Origin: Pempheris klunzingeri
Taxonomy: Eukaryota; Chordata; Actinopteri; Acropomatiformes; Pempheridae
Reading direction: 5' to 3'
Assembly: GCF_042242105.1 (NCBI RefSeq)
Contig: NC_092027.1
Coordinates: forward strand, 5,492,006 to 5,556,005
DNA: 64,000 nucleotides
Shown here: piece after piece, positions 1 through 12,136 of the stretch
How the letters are laid out: each line of letters begins with the position of its first letter
Numbering within the stretch: position 1 is the stretch's first letter
Program-made: the position numbers and the translations under genes
Notes under the pieces: generated by a model
What the model was told of the DNA's origin: nothing
The model's input: only the letters and a program-made list of their open reading frames with translations
Databases searched by the model: none

Positions 1-1185
1 GCCCACAGAGACGACATTCAGTCCACATACTCTAAGAGAGTACCCTGCTTATTTATTTATTGTACAGTCCTACAATGACTACATTAATGCTGAAGACTTC
101 AAATGGGTAAAACTTTTACTATCAAAATAAAAGTTTTAACCTTGCAGAACACTTTAAACACTTAAACACACTTTTTAAGCACTGTAAATTTAATATATTG
201 TTGGGATTTGGATGGTTGTTCAATTTTATGATGCTACGTTAAACTCTGGGAAAAAATATTTTTAACAATATCCTGACCACTGGAAAAAAGAACAACTAAT
301 CAAGAGAAACAAAATGAACTAGATTTGTCAGAAAACATTTTGAGCTCTTAATTTACTGACAGGGAACTAATGTAGAAGTATTCAGAACATTAAGTGGCTT
401 TTTAACAGGGACACGGTGCATTTATGCAAAAAATTTTAACTTAAAAGGTGAAACAAACAAAAAGCAGCAGCAAAAAAACAAAAACAGAAAAACCTGTTAT
501 TAGTCTGAGAACACAAAACATGGCAGATAGATGTTTGCGAGATTATTTTCAGGATGAGTCGGAGGCCCATTTGTCTGGTTCAAACAGTGCAAATTGTTCC
601 AGCCTCTTATTTCTATCATGTTCACACAGTGTCCTGTAATTTCAGCCTCAGCAAGGGGAAGACTGGCCTGGTGAAGCGGCACAAAAAGTTTTCCTGGTGG
701 ACAAGGAAAATAACTTCATCAAGTCCCATGCTGACCGGGGTCATTCCAATCAATGAACATTACGCTGCCCTCAATGTGTCTGTTAGAAATGCCCACATTA
801 GCACGCAGGCTAATTCTCCTAAACTGGAAAAACAGACGCCTCCCAGTTATGTTTTATGGCTGAACCAGAGAAGCTCAGAGTTATACTTCATGGTTCTGCC
901 AAATTTGGGAAAATGTGCCGTCTCTCCCTGGACTATGCTGAGTCTACACTGTAAAACTCTCTGTATGCAACTTGCAGACCTACAGGTATTATCATTATTT
1001 TTTTGACACACTGCATCAATGAATCTTTTCATATCAGACTCCTCCCTCACTTTTTGTGTTTGTATTTCTTTTTTATCGCAAAACTAAAACCACAATTATA
1101 AAAAAAAGAAATGAAAAGAAAAAGAAAAATTAGGAGTTGAACATATGTGAATCAGTGAGGAAATACAAAGGATTTTAAATCAGAA
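1..1185. other. Intergenic, no recognised gene
   Basis: This is AT-rich sequence with short open frames on both strands. The longest, about 150 codons at 554-1006, has no ATG-initiated homology I recognise, no flanking splice sites that extend it and no codon pattern unlike its surroundings. It could be 3' UTR of a gene beyond the left edge, but the sequence does not show that. Confidence 0.5.
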
Positions 1186-1400
1186 CCGAAAGAATTAGTC
1201 GATTATTGACTAGTCGATTGATGGAAACTTAAAAATCAACAACTATTTTGATAATCAATTCACTCTTAAAGTAATTTTCCAACCAAAAAACTCCAAACAT
1301 TCATTAGTCCCAGCTTCTCAAATATGGGGATTTTTTTCCTGCTAAATATCACAATTTAATTTTGACTTTAGGCCAGAAAAAATAAGCAATCTTAAGATGT
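1186..1400 (-). mobile_element. Diverged hAT-like MITE copy
   Basis: The sequence carries the typical arms of a repeat I know to be abundant in percomorph genomes: runs such as AGTCGATTATTGACTAGTCG and CAACTATTTTGATAATCAAT, followed by a CCCAGCTTCTCAAATATG core. The same core recurs near 20.6, 24.3, 42.7 and 57.8 kb in this window. It is non-coding and decayed, and its ends are approximate. Confidence 0.6.
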
Positions 1401-1981
1401 CCTATTGGGCTCTGGGAACTTGTGATGGACACTTCCATTGCTTTTGAACATTTTATTAAGCTTATTCACTTTTATACTTGATGAAAACATAACTGGTAAA
1501 TTGTTTGATACTGAAAATTAGCAGTCCTGCTTCCAAGAATACTTGTTACACAGATTTGACGAGTACAGCTAACAACTGCTGATAAATCTCTTATTATGTT
1601 TGGAATTAAATATACATGAACCCATAAATCAAAGGCTGTCACTATCTTAATATTTCAAAATCACAGTCCCTGATAAAGCGTTGCTCTTTGCAGCTCCTGA
1701 GGTGAAAAATGGCTGCAGCATGTGGTGAATGAATGGGTCAGTTACAGTGAACCAGTTTGGCCCTTTATTTTTTCCACCCTCCCAGTCCACCACTGGCCCC
1801 AACAACATCAATAATATACAAGCTGTGACTCACAAATTATGCCCCTGGCAAATTGATTAATGTCCTGCCATGCTCAATTGATTTGTAATTAACACAGGCA
1901 GCCGTTAACTGAACAGTATCCAATGGCTGGGGTAACTATGGCAGCAGCTGGTGTGAAAGGCTGCCCTTCAGACAGATATAA

Positions 1982-2009
1982 ACACACACACACACACACA
2001 CACACACAC
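1982..2009. repeat. (CA)n microsatellite
   Basis: This is an uninterrupted CA dinucleotide tract of about 28 bp. On the minus strand it generates a spurious Cys/Val-rich open frame. Confidence 0.95.
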
Positions 2010-2147
2010 GAAAGTGAGCCAGCCTCTCTCCGGCTTCAGACACACCTGACGGGATCACCACCTGCCTTTGACAGCCGACAAAGAATGACGTAGACCATAC
2101 AGGTAACCCGCGAGACTGGTTTGGGGGGCGCGCACGCACATGCACAT

Positions 2148-2148
<1 letters not shown>

Positions 2149-2200
<52 letters not shown>
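2149..2200. repeat. (CA)n microsatellite
   Basis: This is an uninterrupted CA tract of about 52 bp, preceded by an imperfect GCACGCACATGCACATG stretch. Confidence 0.95.
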
Positions 2201-2206
<6 letters not shown>

Positions 2207-2439
2207 TTCAGAGGCGCAAAACTAACCGCTGACAACCGATCCACCCAGTGTGTTATAACTTACTTGCTGGAGCAGGATGTGGGAATTTGAATTAAGTTTT
2301 TAAAGCTCATGGTAGCCTGGCAACTTATTTAGCCGCTTTAGATCAACATAACAGCCGTGCAGCTCCCACATGCTCAGTCATGGGGATCTAACTTGTGTCC
2401 AGCCCTGCACACTGTCTGCACATAGCTCCACCTGAACAC

Positions 2440-3180
2440 CAAATTAGCGCTGTTAAGCATGGCCGGGAGTCGGGGGATCCCACCTGTTGTTCCGATTTCC
2501 ATTCATGAGGCCTCTGTCCGGATGACCCGGCACCCAGTGATCACTTCTCCGTGCGCAGGGGAAAACTTGACTCCAGATCCGCTGGCCGACACGCCGCTTC
2601 CCGGCTACGCGGCTCCCCCGCTCCCCGGCTTCGGTCGCTGATGTGGAACCGGGCCGCTCGGGGTTCCCCTCGGCTGGAAGTCTTCTCCCCCGACCTGCCT
2701 TACAGCAACTGACAGCTAGAAGTTGAACAAAATGTCCCCGTTTGCGTCCTTCGCCGCTGTCGTTGCTGCATTTGACAGAAGAAGCACATTATTTTCCGTG
2801 TTGGGAATGTTTGCGAGAGTTTAAACACGGAGTTGGTTACATTTCTCTGATAGTCGTTAGCCGCGGTGGGTAAGCTAGCGGCGTCAACGTTAGTTAGCTT
2901 TAGCCGACGACTACTAGCAACTAACTGGCAACTCGACACACAACACTGGCATGAATATTTACCCGGTCAGAGGCTGAATTCGTCGTTCCTGTTGGTTAAC
3001 GTGACAATCCGGTGTTCGTCTTTATCAGACAGATATAAGGGGGCTCACTAGCCCGGCGTCCTCCTCGGTATCGGCGAGAAACCGGTCTGAAATCTGCTCT
3101 TACGCCGCCCTCCGGCTCCCTGATATAAAACTAGCTACAAGACAAAGACGGAACTTCCGGCGTGCTCCTTCAAAATAAAA
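2440..3180. promoter_or_regulatory. CpG-rich promoter-like island, orientation uncertain
   Basis: This block is GC- and CpG-rich against an AT-rich background, especially at 2560-2700 and 3050-3170. It contains CACTTCCGG-type ETS sequence: ACTTCCGGCG at about 3152-3161, which reads CGCCGGAAGT on the minus strand, typical of housekeeping promoters. A plus-strand donor-like GG/GTAAGC sits near 2869. A 60-codon frame at 2459-2641 starts with a good Kozak context (A at -3, G at +4), but I recognise no protein. It may be the olah promoter (olah has an acceptor at 4587-4588 ahead of its ATG) or the start of a minus-strand gene running off the left edge. Confidence 0.45.
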
Positions 3181-4588
3181 GCACGGCTAACTAACATGGT
3201 AACCAGCGTTAACAGGCAGATGTTTTAGAGCATCTGCATTAGAGCTACGGTGCCACATAGATTGTCTTTATAATTTATATTCACATTTATGTTGGGTGGG
3301 AAGCATATTTTTTTTCAACAAGTGGACATTTTGAGGTGTTTCCATTATTCAAAATGTAAGTTTATTGTCACTCTGGTTGCATCAGCACACTTATGTGATA
3401 CCCCTTGGCTGGGAGGATCTGTAACAGAAAGGATATATAAGATAAGAGATGGAATGACATTTAAAAAAATCTAAAATATATATTTAATAAAAAGATAAAT
3501 ATGTATAAGTATATGTTTAAGCAATATAAGTATATAAACTGGATGTAAAGTGAAGGGTGTTTTAGATCTGTATTAGAGCTACAGACCGTATGTTGTCTAT
3601 ATAATTTCTATTCAGATTAATATCGCTTTGTGCAATCCAGTCATCAGTGATGGAAAGCACATGTTCACTTTCATTTTCACTTTCAGCCCCTCATAAAAGG
3701 CTGCACAGGATGTTTCCTCCTTATTTGAACATTTTATTGTTGTTATATTATCTAATTCTGTATACTCTTGAACACTCAGATTAAACTACCTAGTGGTGTA
3801 CTTTCAAGAGTTTTGGCTCCATTTTGATCAAAAACATTATCAAAAAGCTGCCTACAAATTAATGCATCATAACAATGAAATCAAACAACATAATGGGCAC
3901 GGCAAGAAAATATTCTGTTAAAGGGCCATTCCGCATATTGAGCACTTACTTTTGATACTTTGAGCACATATTTCTGATAACTTTAGCCTTTATTTGAGTA
4001 AAAATTTGAATGCAGGACGTGTACTTTAAAAATGAGTATTTTTGACAGGGAAGATCGTGGTTTTCCGGTATGACACTGTTTAACTTTGTCTGACTTGACA
4101 AGGCTGTTGCTCCCTCCTCCTCCTCCTCTGAGGGAAATCCGTCAGGAAATACCAACTGTGGAAAACAACGTCACTTCCGAGAAACTATTTTCTCAACTAT
4201 ATACGTCATGTTTTAAAATAACTGCGTGTGTTTCAGGTATTGCAAGTTTACATCCAGTCCCATCCATCCAGGTATTAAAGCAGCACTTTGCGAAATATGA
4301 CATGGACCAACAGACACACAGTCTAAACCTGCTTCAGCCTGTTTGCATGCTTGCATGGACATACACACTCCACACTGTAGATGTCTCCAGAATCCATAGA
4401 TACAGCTTTACAGCAGCTCCATACATAAACCATAGAAGAAAATAACCAGGAAATGTTACACTTCAGCATGAGGAAGCACCACTGTTTTCCAGGGACAGGT
4501 TGAAACTTAACATTTGTATAATTTAAGGTAGTTGAGGTAAATTGTCTCTGCGCTCCAGCACCAGTGTTGCATGTGTGTTCTCTTGCAG
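3181..4588. other. Non-coding, interspersed repeat fragments
   Basis: No exon is recognised. About 3930-4045 carries the common fish repeat with TACTTTTGATACTTTGAG and GAATGCAGGACGTGTACTTT. About 4265-4440 resembles another dispersed element (AAAGCAGCACTTTGCGAAAT). If olah is driven from the island at 2.4-3.2 kb, this is its first intron. Confidence 0.4.
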
Positions 4589-4654
4589 GAGCACAAACTA
4601 CAGTCTCAGCAGATGTGAATCAGTCTTGGATCTTCACCCTCATGTTGAAATAGG
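4589..4654 (+). other. olah: olah 5' UTR portion of first coding exon
   Basis: A strong acceptor (TTCTCTTGCAG ending at 4588) lies 66 bp before the olah ATG. The coding exon is therefore probably preceded by at least one spliced non-coding exon. That exon was not located with confidence. Confidence 0.5.
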
Positions 4655-6415
4655 ATGGAGAAGGTGATCAGCTGCTTCAGGAACAGGCCGGACGCTGTGA
4701 GCAGGCTGATATGCTTCCCCTGGGCAGGTGGAGGGTCCATACACTACGCTCGCTGGGGAAATGTCCTCAACAGCTCCGTAGAGGGTAACACACCCTATAT
4801 GATACTGTATAAGTGCTGCACTTTGCACTGTTTACCTGTTTGCATGATTGTTGGCTGAATATTGCTAATGTGGTCTTTTATCTACAGTAAAAAAAAAAAA
4901 AAAAGGAATTATGGGATTTTGAGGTTTAAAATGATGTCCATGTCCTGTGAACAGAAAGTGTGACAGTATGATTGTACGTCTGCTCGAAGTGTTTTGAACA
5001 CTTTTTCTGTCACTTTCAGTGTTTGCTGTTAAACTCCCAGGCAGAGAGAGTCGAGCCAAAGAGCCGTTCTTTCAGGACATGCAGCAGATTGTGGACGAGG
5101 TTATCAGTGTGCTGTTACCTGTGCTGAGAGAGAAGCCGTTTGCTCTGTTTGGCCACAGGTATGACAACAATAAAGGCTTTACAGGCAACATTATAGGCCA
5201 TCTATCATGACTACACGCCTCAGTTATCTGTTTTTCCTTTTTCCATTTCACCACTTAAAACTCACAACGTTTCCTGGTCTGTTTCAGTTTTGGGGCCTTC
5301 ACGAGTTTTGCCGTTGCAGATGCTCTGAAGAGACTTCACAACCTCGAGCCCGTTCACATCTTCCTGTCTGGTGCCTCTGCACCTTATGTAAGTTCATTTA
5401 TTACTTTTAACTGGACTTCACCTGCAGGGCAGCTACAGGTCCTTAAAAAGTCTTAAAATGTCTTAAATTCACATTGTTTGTGTATTCTTATGTACTGTTG
5501 TGTGTGTTGAATATCCATTTTATGTAAATTTAACTGACAGTAAAGTAATCTGAATCTGAAGACCAAACATCTGTAAACTTAGAGGGAAGTAGAAATCCTG
5601 CACACATTGCTCACCTGTAATCACTGTATCTTATATACAGACTAACAGCTGAACACTAATAGTTTAGGCTCCTCTATAGCGGACACGGGTTCATGTTGTC
5701 AATCTGCCGTTAATATGTCGTCTTTAAGTCAGAGACGCGTATCAAAGCCCCAAAGAGAAGCGAGTTGTCTGATGATGATTTCCTCAAGTGGCTGACTTCC
5801 ATCGGAGGAACTCCTCCTGAGCTGCTGGCAAACCCTGAAGTCCTGAAGCTCTTCCTCCCTGCCCTGAAGGCCGACCTGCACGTCGTGGAGAACTACCGGT
5901 GGGCTGACAGCTTTGTTATTCTGTATTTCACCAGTCATTTAAAAAGAGTTTGTGATCCAGGTTGAATATCTCTTGTGATTTGAGCTGCTGACTTTCCTGC
6001 AGGTGTAACAAACCAGAGAGTCCGTTCCTCTCCTGCCCGGTCACATGTTTTGACGGAAAGGACGACGTTCCTCATGACTTACACGGTCAGCCTTCTGAAT
6101 TATTTCACTCTCTCTGCCCTATTATAGAGAGGGCTTGTGTAGGTTTCTGGAAAAGCTGATATTGCTCGAAAGTGCTTATTAGGCTTAAATGTCTGTAGGT
6201 GTTTCTGTCACTCAGTGCAGGTTATGTCCCTGTTTATACGTCATTAATTATATTCATGTGTTTAATCAACAGCGTGGAAAAGTATCACATCGGGGGATTT
6301 CACCATCAGGATGTTCGATGGATCTCATTTTTACCTGAAGGAGTCCGGAAATGAAAAACTAATATTAGACTACGTCACAAAGCAGCTGGAAACATCAGAA
6401 ATGGATTATTTGTGA
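4655..6415 (+). CDS. olah: Oleoyl-ACP hydrolase (medium-chain type II thioesterase), complete
   Basis: OLAH is the cytosolic type II thioesterase that releases medium-chain acyl groups from the acyl carrier domain of fatty acid synthase, ending synthesis early. Six coding exons keep frame: 4655-4784, 5020-5158, 5288-5387, 5729-5898, 6003-6085 and 6273-6415. Together they encode 254 aa (human OLAH is 265). The N-terminus has the thioesterase motif ICFPWAGGGS. The alpha/beta-hydrolase triad is visible: Ser90 in GHSFG (its codon is split by intron 2), Asp201 in FDGKDD and His226 in DGSHFYL. The Ser-His spacing of 136 residues equals that of the rat enzyme. SIGGTPPEL in exon 4 is a family signature. 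All introns are GT-AG. The gene faces slc9a3 tail to tail. I see no sign of decay, so it is probably functional. Confidence 0.95.
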
Positions 6416-6492
6416 TAAAATATGCACCATCACTGTATATTCTATCTAATTTAATGTGTTAACTTGTTTTTTTACTAATTCATTGTGATGGG

Positions 6493-6498
6493 AATAAA
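6493..6498 (+). terminator. olah: olah poly(A) signal
   Basis: A canonical AATAAA lies 78 bp after the olah stop codon, implying a short 3' UTR. Confidence 0.75.
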
Positions 6499-6611
6499 GT
6501 CTGAATACATTTTCAGGAGTGTAACATTGTGCGTCAGCTGTAATTGAACAGGTGTCTAGTGGTAATTAAAGTTATTTAATACGACTGGATTGGCTCCACA
6601 TTTATTAATAT

Positions 6612-6955
6612 TAGGGCTGCAACTAAGAATCTTTTTTCATTCATCAATCTGAGGGTTATTACAATTTTTAATTCATTAATAGGTCAGTTTACATTTTAGA
6701 AAACAGTTGGAAGATAGTTGAGTTTTTTTAAAAACTTTATTTACCTTGCTATTATGTTTCAGGTACATCACTCATTAATTAGCACCAGTTTGATCCAAAT
6801 ATGCCAGATTTAGCAAAAAGGCAAATTTTCATCAGCAGTCTGGTTAAATGTGCTTGGTTGGCAGGACTTATGCAGCACCATGTGTGGCATGCTTTTCTTG
6901 ATAAATCAATCAATCAATGATTAATCGGTTATTAGAGTAGCTGTGGATTACCTTT
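6612..6955 (+). mobile_element. hAT-like MITE copy between convergent genes
   Basis: The copy starts with TTAGGGCTGCAACTAAGAAT and ends around CAATGATTAATCGGTTATTA, the diagnostic outer arms of the same MITE family seen elsewhere in the window. The interior is highly diverged. It fills most of the gap between the olah and slc9a3 poly(A) signals. Family assignment is from memory of the consensus. Confidence 0.6.
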
Positions 6956-7021
6956 CTGACAATCTATTAATGATGAATTAACCAAACATTTCACTTACAC
7001 AGTTTAACAGACATAAAGACT

Positions 7022-7027
7022 TTTATT
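7022..7027 (-). terminator. slc9a3: slc9a3 poly(A) signal
   Basis: TTTATT on the plus strand reads AATAAA on the minus strand, about 710 bp beyond the slc9a3 stop. The 3' UTR would then occupy about 7005-7735. No coding feature is seen in that interval. Confidence 0.55.
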
Positions 7028-7735
7028 TTTAAATCAGTATTTGAAAAGTTAAAGTGTTCTTTGTTGGAGGTACATAAAATACATGTAACTGTTCTCTTGT
7101 GCACAGATTTAAGGTGGAAAAGTCCACACAATACCAAACTTCATTTGTGAATAAATATATCTTTATCATACATGTGATATTTTTACAGTGGTCTTATTCT
7201 TCAAGTTTAAAATTCAACCTTCAAATGAGAAAACACAAAAAAATGTCATTCAGATTACAGAGTTGGAATTATCTTCATAGCACTCTAATTCAAAGTATAA
7301 TCTTTATAAATATACACAATTCATAAATATCTACATTCTTGAAAAAGCTTTCTGCATCACATTCAGGGATAAGAAACTCCACAGGGACTGATCGGCAGTG
7401 TTTGACTGGTTTACCATGAGCGACAGGAGAAGATGTTCAACACAGGGCGGTAAATAACTCACCACTGAGTGTACTGGTTTGTTGCTTTATCTGCAGCTTC
7501 CCTTTGAGCACTGGAGGGTGAAGTTAGAGCAACAAGTGAAGCTGCCACAGGAGCGCAAAGGTCGCAGGGTTGTGAATGTTTTGTCTAGAAACTCGGGAAT
7601 AAGATTAAACAATGGCACGGAAAAGAAAACAGTCCCTAGTCAATAGTTTGAGAGTAGACGGTGCAAAGTCTGAGGTTTGGTTCTGTGTGTTTGGCCGCCA
7701 GGTTAAAGGGAGATGGAGCAGGGGAAGGGGTGCTG

Positions 7736-10700
7736 CTACATGTGGCCGTCGTCTCTGTGAGGGGGCGGCGGTGGAGGCGGAGGCAGCTGCTCGTCGTCCC
7801 TCTGCTGCGCGGCAGGAGCGTCGGCCAGCATGAAGGAGTCGGTGGAGTGCGCGCTGGTGCGGAGAGGGGCCAGGCGGCGCAGGTTACTGGGCGTCCACGG
7901 CAGCCTCACCTGGGCCCGCTGCGATGGAGCCACCGTGCTGCTGTCGAGCTCGGCCTCCGCCAGCCACGGGGGTATCTGCACCTGCACCATGGGGTCCATC
8001 TCCGGCATGAAGGCTGGATTCTCAATTCCAGCTGGATGAGAGGAAGAGCCAAATTAGTACTGACGGGGTTTTCTTATTATCTGACCCCAAGGTTTGAATC
8101 CACTGGGCCAAAATACCTTAGTGTATATGAAGCAGATAAAACTTCTTACACACTGATGCAGCTATTAACAATAGAATATCAGTCACATTTTACTACGGAA
8201 TGAGTACTTTTACTTTTGATACTTTGACACTAACAATACTTTTCCAATAACACTTTTAGAGTGTTTCATTGGTACTTTTACTCAAGTAAAGGATCCGAGC
8301 ACTTCCTCGACCTGTGGTTAAAGTTACGTGGACAGGATGGTGGATTTATGTTACCTCCTGCTCTGTAGGTGACCCTCATGGGGAACGAACCGCCTGATGC
8401 CTCATAACCAGAGGCGTTGTCTCCCTCTGAGAACTCAAAATCTAGGAAAAAAACAGAAGTTGTTGTTGTCAGTGAGAACTTGGACTATTCAGGGCTTTTA
8501 TATCGTTTTTAAAACTGAAACACAGACACAAACCTTCATCACCAGAATGGTAGGTTTTACTTTTGTCCACTGATTTTCCATTGGGCATCTGCAGCAGGTA
8601 GAGAGGTCATTTTTCTTTTGTTAAACACAGTTTTTAAAAAAATGAAAGCCATAATACACTTTTTTTTTACATTAGGGCTGGTATAAGGTATAACTTGCAA
8701 TTTTTTGTACTAGTGCCCATAAAATTCTACTTTTTTATCATCTTACTTTAGTTAATGTTGTGTGAGTAATGTTTGTTTCTGCAAAATAAGACTTCTGATT
8801 TAGCAAAAGAAACCAAAGTTCTAAAATCTTAAGTTATCTGAACACAATCAGTCACACAACAACTGTTTAACTAACTTGAATAAGCAAAATTATGTTTTAA
8901 ATTGGGTTCTCTCTGATGAGAAAATAAGTGCATCTCATACTGTAGATTGTCTAATAAAATTAATCCTGTGGCTCTGACCTTTTGCTGCTGGTCTTTCTTT
9001 GTGTGCTTGCTAATCGTCTTTGGTGGAGCTACGCCCATCTTTCCAGACTTAAAGGACTCCAAACGACTCCTCATGGTCCTCTGGAAGATCTCCTGCACTT
9101 CATTTTCATCTTTGTTGACATCGAAATGGGTCCGGCTGTACCTGTGCCGGTGCTATGAACCGGAGACAGGAGCAGGAGACAGTATGAGAATCTGACAACT
9201 GATTTTTGACAAGAATTTTAGACAAAACATTACTCAAGTTTCAGATAGTGTTTTTAAAAGGACACTCCACTAATTTTACACATAAAGTTCAGTTTACTCA
9301 TCATTTTGTATCATGTCCTCTGTGGCTCTAGGGGTTGTGGGTTGTTTTGCATCACAAACTCAGGGTGTATGTTTTGAAAGAAATTGGCAATTAGGAGGCA
9401 CATGGTATCTAATGAAAGACACTGTTGTGTTGCATTATGGGAACTGCATTGAGGGATTGAGGCTGAGTATTGACTAAAAATCAAGATATCTTGGGCTGTT
9501 TTAATGTCTAAGATGTGGTGGACATTGTGACTGAGTGTTTACCTGTTTCCTGCCCTTGTACAGATGCTGCTGCAGCAGGTGGTGAGAGTTAACATCCTCT
9601 GTTTCTCGCACACCATTCATGGTCTGCTCGTGCATTTCCAGGCTCACTGATGGCACAGGGTCTCTTCTACAGCGGGAAAAAATCATGTCTGTTATTTTAT
9701 GTCTTTATCACAGTCCAATGCTGCTGCTGCTGTCAGAGAAAGATCATTACCTCCACCGAGGACGTTATCTATTTGTTGTTGTATGTTTGTCAGTTTGTCA
9801 GCAAGATTACAGAAAAACTACTGACGTCATTTTCATAAAACTCAATGGCAGAGTGCAGCATGGGCCAAGGAAGAACCTATTACATTTTGGAGCGGATCCA
9901 GGTCCGACTCATTAATACTGGCAAACTGTAACACCAGTGTCTATGGCAAAGTGAATGACGTGGTGAACTTGAAGATCTGCATATCACAGAAGACTGGACT
10001 ATTGGCCTTTGCGGAGGTCTGTGCTCTTTTAGTTTCTACTAGTTTGGTTTGTTTCATGTGTGAAATAAATGCTGTGTTTGTAGCCACCAGGGAGCAGCGT
10101 CTGAGCACATCTAATAAGTAAGTAGGTGCTCAGTGTAAATGGTAAATCAATCCTTGTTTTGAACCTGTAAACAGTCAATATGCTTTTGGTATCTTACATT
10201 CTTGATGAAAAAAGTTTCTACACAATTAGATCTATGCAGTAAATACACTTTAAAGTGATTTACTGCATTGATCATAGAAACTTTTTTCATCAAATTTACA
10301 CTCTTTATGCTCCTTAGCAGAGATTCAGCCAGGTGAATCGGTGGTTATCCTGAGGTATCTTTTTATCTTTTTATTTAAAATGGCTATCTTCAAATTCATA
10401 ACTGACATTGCAGCTCACCTCATAGAGGACGTTGCATCTTGATCGTCTGATGCGTCAGCCGTGATGTCAGGCATGGCATCTGAGAATTCGGCACCAAACT
10501 TTTTCTTAAAGTCAACGAATGCAGTTTCGTGGCGGATAAACTCCAGAGAGCCTCTACGTTCACCCTGCAACAACGAGACCAGAAGACTTCCTTTACCAAC
10601 GGCCGCTGATCTTATGTCTGCTTGAATATGCTCTCCATACTCTACATATACAGCATATGGCCTCACCTCAGTCACGTAGCTCATGGCGTCCTGGAGGTTC

Positions 10701-12077
10701 AGCTGATGGAAGACGTTGAAGACGTAGTCGCGGTTCTTCCTCGCCGACGGCTTCATCAAAATCCACGACATCCACTTCTCCTCAAAATGATTCCACCTGC
10801 ATAGCAAGAGAGGAGATAATTGTAGCTTCATTCAAACAGTTATGCAATGTTACAAATTTAAAATGTTTTAGGATGTCTTTACATACTTGTCCCTCATGTA
10901 ATTATGTCCTATTTGTCCGGATATATCTTCTATGGCAACAAGCATGTGATCAAACACCTAAACAACAAGGACAGAGGTTCTGTATTAGTCGGACTGCAGC
11001 CTGGTAGTTTACAGATCTCGCTGTTGTTTCATTTTGAGCTTTACCTTGTTCTGCACTTTTTCTATGAGTGTGAGCTCGGACACTGCAGCTCTCTTTACTT
11101 TAAGCCAGGTGACCAGAGGTTTCATCGTTACTCCCTGCAGCACAAAGAGATTCAAGCCAAAGTTTGCACAATGAAGCTGTTCTGTGTTTTTTATGTAACT
11201 AATCTGTAAAAAACAAACAAATGCGTGTGTTATTTTAGCTGCAGAACAATAATTACCTGAAGAATGACAGTGAAGTACACCACGATGAGAGTAGTGCAGA
11301 CCATCAGATTCTTCTCCTTTATTTTGCTCTCATCCAGCATCGTAGCCAGGCCATATGCAACAGCCCCTCGCAGGCCACCGTAGCTCATAATCACCTGATC
11401 TATGAACTCGATGGGGACCAGCCGGAACTTGTTTAGGATCCAGGTGAGGAAAAAGACACCTGTTGTATACATGCACACAAACACAGTCAGATAGTGTACT
11501 GTGTGCACTCAAAACTGACTGTCAAAGACAAAATCTCACCGATTAATCTATACACGAAGATGAAGAGGAGCGTGAGGAGGATGAAGCCCGTGTTCCACAC
11601 CCAGATAGTCTTATCGATGGCGGAGATGCCGAGGAACACAAAGATGATGGTTTCTGATCCGTTGGCTAAAACCTTCATGACGTATCTGACTGTTGTGACG
11701 GACCTCTCGTCCATGTTCGCGTTGATGTACTTCTGGCAGCACATCCCACAGAAGACGATCCTACGGGACAAAAACACAGAATTAAACTGGCGTGCGCTAC
11801 TTTTTTTGCTTTCTTACAAAAAAATGTAAATGTATTAAAATGGACACAAAAGTAATAAAACAAATTAGATGTTTTTTTCATGAAATACTCACGAAAGGAT
11901 GGCAGACAGGGAGAGCATCTCAGCAGTCAGGTAGGAGAGGTATCCCAAGACGAAGACGAAGCCCGGCTCAATGATCTGGATGTTTTTAGTGCATCTGGTC
12001 ACAAGAGAGATCAACAGGCCAAACACAAAGCCCACAAGGGAACCACCAAACGCCACCACAAAGAAGGAAACTGGAGG

Positions 12078-12136
<59 letters not shown>

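Larger units (their letters stand above)
1401..2440. other. Non-coding stretch with a possible conserved element
   Basis: No exon is recognised. At about 1780-1925 there is an AT-rich block dense in homeodomain-type cores (ATTGATTAAT, CAATTGATTTGTAATTAA) that looks like a conserved non-coding element rather than a decayed repeat. The (CA)n tracts annotated separately occupy part of the rest. A strong donor-like CAA/GTAAGT lies on the minus strand near 2270, but no matching reading frame is visible. Confidence 0.35.

Noticed and set aside
554-1006. 150-codon frame near the left edge
   Set aside because: It matches no family I recognise, lacks supporting splice sites and sits in AT-rich sequence resembling UTR.
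1936-2244. Cys/Val-rich minus-strand frame
   Set aside because: It is produced by two (CA)n microsatellites.
4086-4445. 119-codon frame upstream of olah
   Set aside because: It overlaps dispersed-repeat-like sequence and does not splice in frame to olah.
9619-9915. 98-codon plus-strand frame inside slc9a3
   Set aside because: It overlaps slc9a3 exon 12 antisense and then a dispersed repeat, with no independent evidence.
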